From Paenarthrobacter nitroguajacolicus (GTDB taxonomy: Bacteria; Actinomycetota; Actinomycetes; Actinomycetales; Micrococcaceae): a stretch of DNA of 64,000 bases. Of this stretch, positions 62,973 to 64,000 are shown one piece after another. Where the stretch lies: positions 62,001 through 126,000 of the forward strand of contig NZ_VNFK01000003.1 in the NCBI RefSeq assembly GCF_007786235.1. Reading direction: 5' to 3'. The notes under the pieces were generated by a model that was given only the letters and a program-made list of their open reading frames with translations, had not been told where the DNA came from and ran no database searches. The translations under genes were made by a program, and so were the position numbers. How positions within the stretch are numbered: the first letter of the stretch is position 1; each line of letters begins with the position of its first letter.

Positions 62973-64000
62973 TCAGCGAAGGGGGACGATGTCATCCACT
63001 CCCATGCGCGCAGCATCGGCCGATTCGTCATCGGGTTGCTGCTGACTGAGTCGTTCAGCTTCCACGCGCGCAAGGTAGTGCTTGATTTCGCTTTCTCGCT
63101 GAGTCTCGCTCCAGCCAAGGATTTCTCCCATCAGCTTAGCTACAACGGGCGCGGCAGACACACCCCGGTCCCACGCTTCGATGGAGATTCGGGTGCGACG
63201 GGTCAAAACGTCGTCCACGTGACGGGCGCCCTCATGGGTTGTCGCGTAGACAACTTCTGCGGCGAGGTAGTCATCGGCACCGGGAAGGGGTTCCCCCAAT
63301 TCCGGCCGGCCGGAGATGATCTCCAGGACCTCCGGTGTCATGGATCCGAAGCGGTTGAGCAGGTGCTCCACGCGCGCCACGTGCACCCCGGCTTGTTCTG
63401 CCGACCGGCCCCTCCGGTTCCAGGCCGCTTTGAATCCCTCGGCACCGAGCAGCGGAATAGTGTCCGTGCAGCTCGACGGAACGCGTTCGTCCATGGCCCG
63501 CGTTGCCTCGTCCACGGCGTCTTTCGCCATAACCCGGTAGGTGGTGTATTTGCCGCCCGCAACCACTACCAGCCCGGGCACAGGGTGCGCCACGACGTGT
63601 TCACGGGACAGTTTGGCGGTGGAATCGTTGTCACCTGCCAGGAGCGGGCGGAGACCTGCGTAGACGCCTTCGACGTCCTCACGGGTCAAAGGACGCTTGA
63701 GGACTTTGTTGACGTGCTCCAGGACGTAGTCGATGTCCTTGCTGGAAGCGGCCGGATGAGCCTTGTCCAGCGTCCAGTCGGTATCGGTGGTACCGATGAT
63801 CCAGTGGCGGCCCCAAGGGATGACGAAGAGCACGGATTTCTCGGTACGGAGGATGAGGCCCACCGTGGACTGGAAGCGGTCCCGCGGCACCACCAAGTGG
63901 ATTCCCTTCGACGCACGGACCTTGAGCTGGCCACGGTCAGTCACCATGGCCTGCGTTTCATCAGTCCACACACCGGTGGCGTTGACCACTTGCTTGGCCC
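62973..64000 (-). CDS. glpD: FAD-dependent glycerol-3-phosphate dehydrogenase, N-terminus cut
   Basis: GlpD oxidises glycerol-3-phosphate to dihydroxyacetone phosphate at the membrane. The C-terminal 342 residues are present; the FAD-binding N-terminus lies beyond the right edge. Family segments are VVNATGVWTDE, KGIHLVVPRDRF, then IIGTTDTDW and VAGGKYTTYRVMA. The C-terminal DAO domain is complete. The EIIA gene follows in the same operon. Confidence 0.93.
   Translation of the reverse strand, partial: AKQVVNATGVWTDETQAMVTDRGQLKVRASKGIHLVVPRDRFQSTVGLILRTEKSVLFVIPWGRHWIIGTTDTDWTLDKAHPAASSKDIDYVLEHVNKVLKRPLTREDVEGVYAGLRPLLAGDNDSTAKLSREHVVAHPVPGLVVVAGGKYTTYRVMAKDAVDEATRAMDERVPSSCTDTIPLLGAEGFKAAWNRRGRSAEQAGVHVARVEHLLNRFGSMTPEVLEIISGRPELGEPLPGADDYLAAEVVYATTHEGARHVDDVLTRRTRISIEAWDRGVSAAPVVAKLMGEILGWSETQRESEIKHYLARVEAERLSQQQPDDESADAARMGVDDIVPLR

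Noticed and set aside
1..64000. CRISPR arrays or rRNA genes
   Set aside because: No regularly spaced repeats or rRNA-like stretches were seen.

Overview
The window is GC-rich actinobacterial chromosome. The gene content and order (typA, guaA beside DUF3817 and SURF1 genes, a galU / rimJ / FmdB / 5-FCL cluster, xseAB beside ispH, lipoprotein-anchored ABC transporters, GTG and TTG starts, frequent ATGA/GTGA overlaps) point to the Micrococcales, most likely Arthrobacter or Paenarthrobacter. Assignments come from reading the translated sequence; no database search was possible. No rRNA, CRISPR array, complete insertion sequence or integrase was found. Nearly all of the window is ordinary chromosome; one segment (about 42.2-49.4 kb) is accessory.

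Region by region. 1-11.7 kb: translation GTPase typA, an SGNH-type lipoprotein, a four-gene oligopeptide ABC transporter operon (lipoprotein, two permeases, one fused double ATPase), ychF and rmuC. 11.7-17.7 kb: ispH, a membrane protein, xseA-xseB (exonuclease VII), a PPK2 polyphosphate kinase and an AlaA-type aminotransferase. 17.7-22.8 kb: an osmoprotectant ABC operon (ATPase, two permeases, binding lipoprotein, all overlapping by 1-4 bp) and rsgA, which starts at TTG just after a possible 30-codon leader ORF. 22.8-34.1 kb: Nudix hydrolase, GH35 beta-galactosidase, pirin, a BadF-type sugar kinase, nitronate monooxygenase, a divergent LysR/MFS pair of the YnfL/YnfM kind, a TMEM175-like channel, two Lrp/AsnC regulators around a second MFS exporter, and a DUF1761 protein. 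34.1-42.2 kb: corA-zapE, ferritin, a crcB pair with a universal stress protein, a UbiB-like kinase with its PadR regulator, DedA and an alpha/beta hydrolase.

42.2-49.4 kb is a genomic island inserted at the 3' end of tRNA-Ala(CGC). A 45-bp copy of the tRNA 3' half (43/45 identical) marks its far end. It carries unknown proteins, at least two genes that look frameshifted, and an AbiE-like two-gene unit (HTH protein plus nucleotidyltransferase) behind a promoter that is itself a perfect 13-bp inverted repeat and is duplicated in tandem. No integrase is visible, so the island looks immobile and partly decayed.

49.4-64 kb returns to core genome: an NAD-binding protein, a SepX/GlpR-like membrane protein, RimJ-like acetyltransferase, galU, 5-FCL, an FmdB/Ruc-type zinc-ribbon protein behind a near-perfect CIRCE (HrcA) operator, an SAF-domain protein, a 1388-residue DUF4011-type helicase-like protein whose ATPase motifs are eroded but which keeps a nuclease-like C-terminal domain, guaA, DUF3817, SURF1, a PTS EIIA and the 3' part of glpD. 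The most interesting points are the degenerate helicase-nuclease, the tRNA-Ala island with its duplicated autoregulatory promoter and unknown gene cassette, the CIRCE-controlled zinc-ribbon gene, and the absence of the MoeA-like Glp gene from the expected SepX/GlpR locus.
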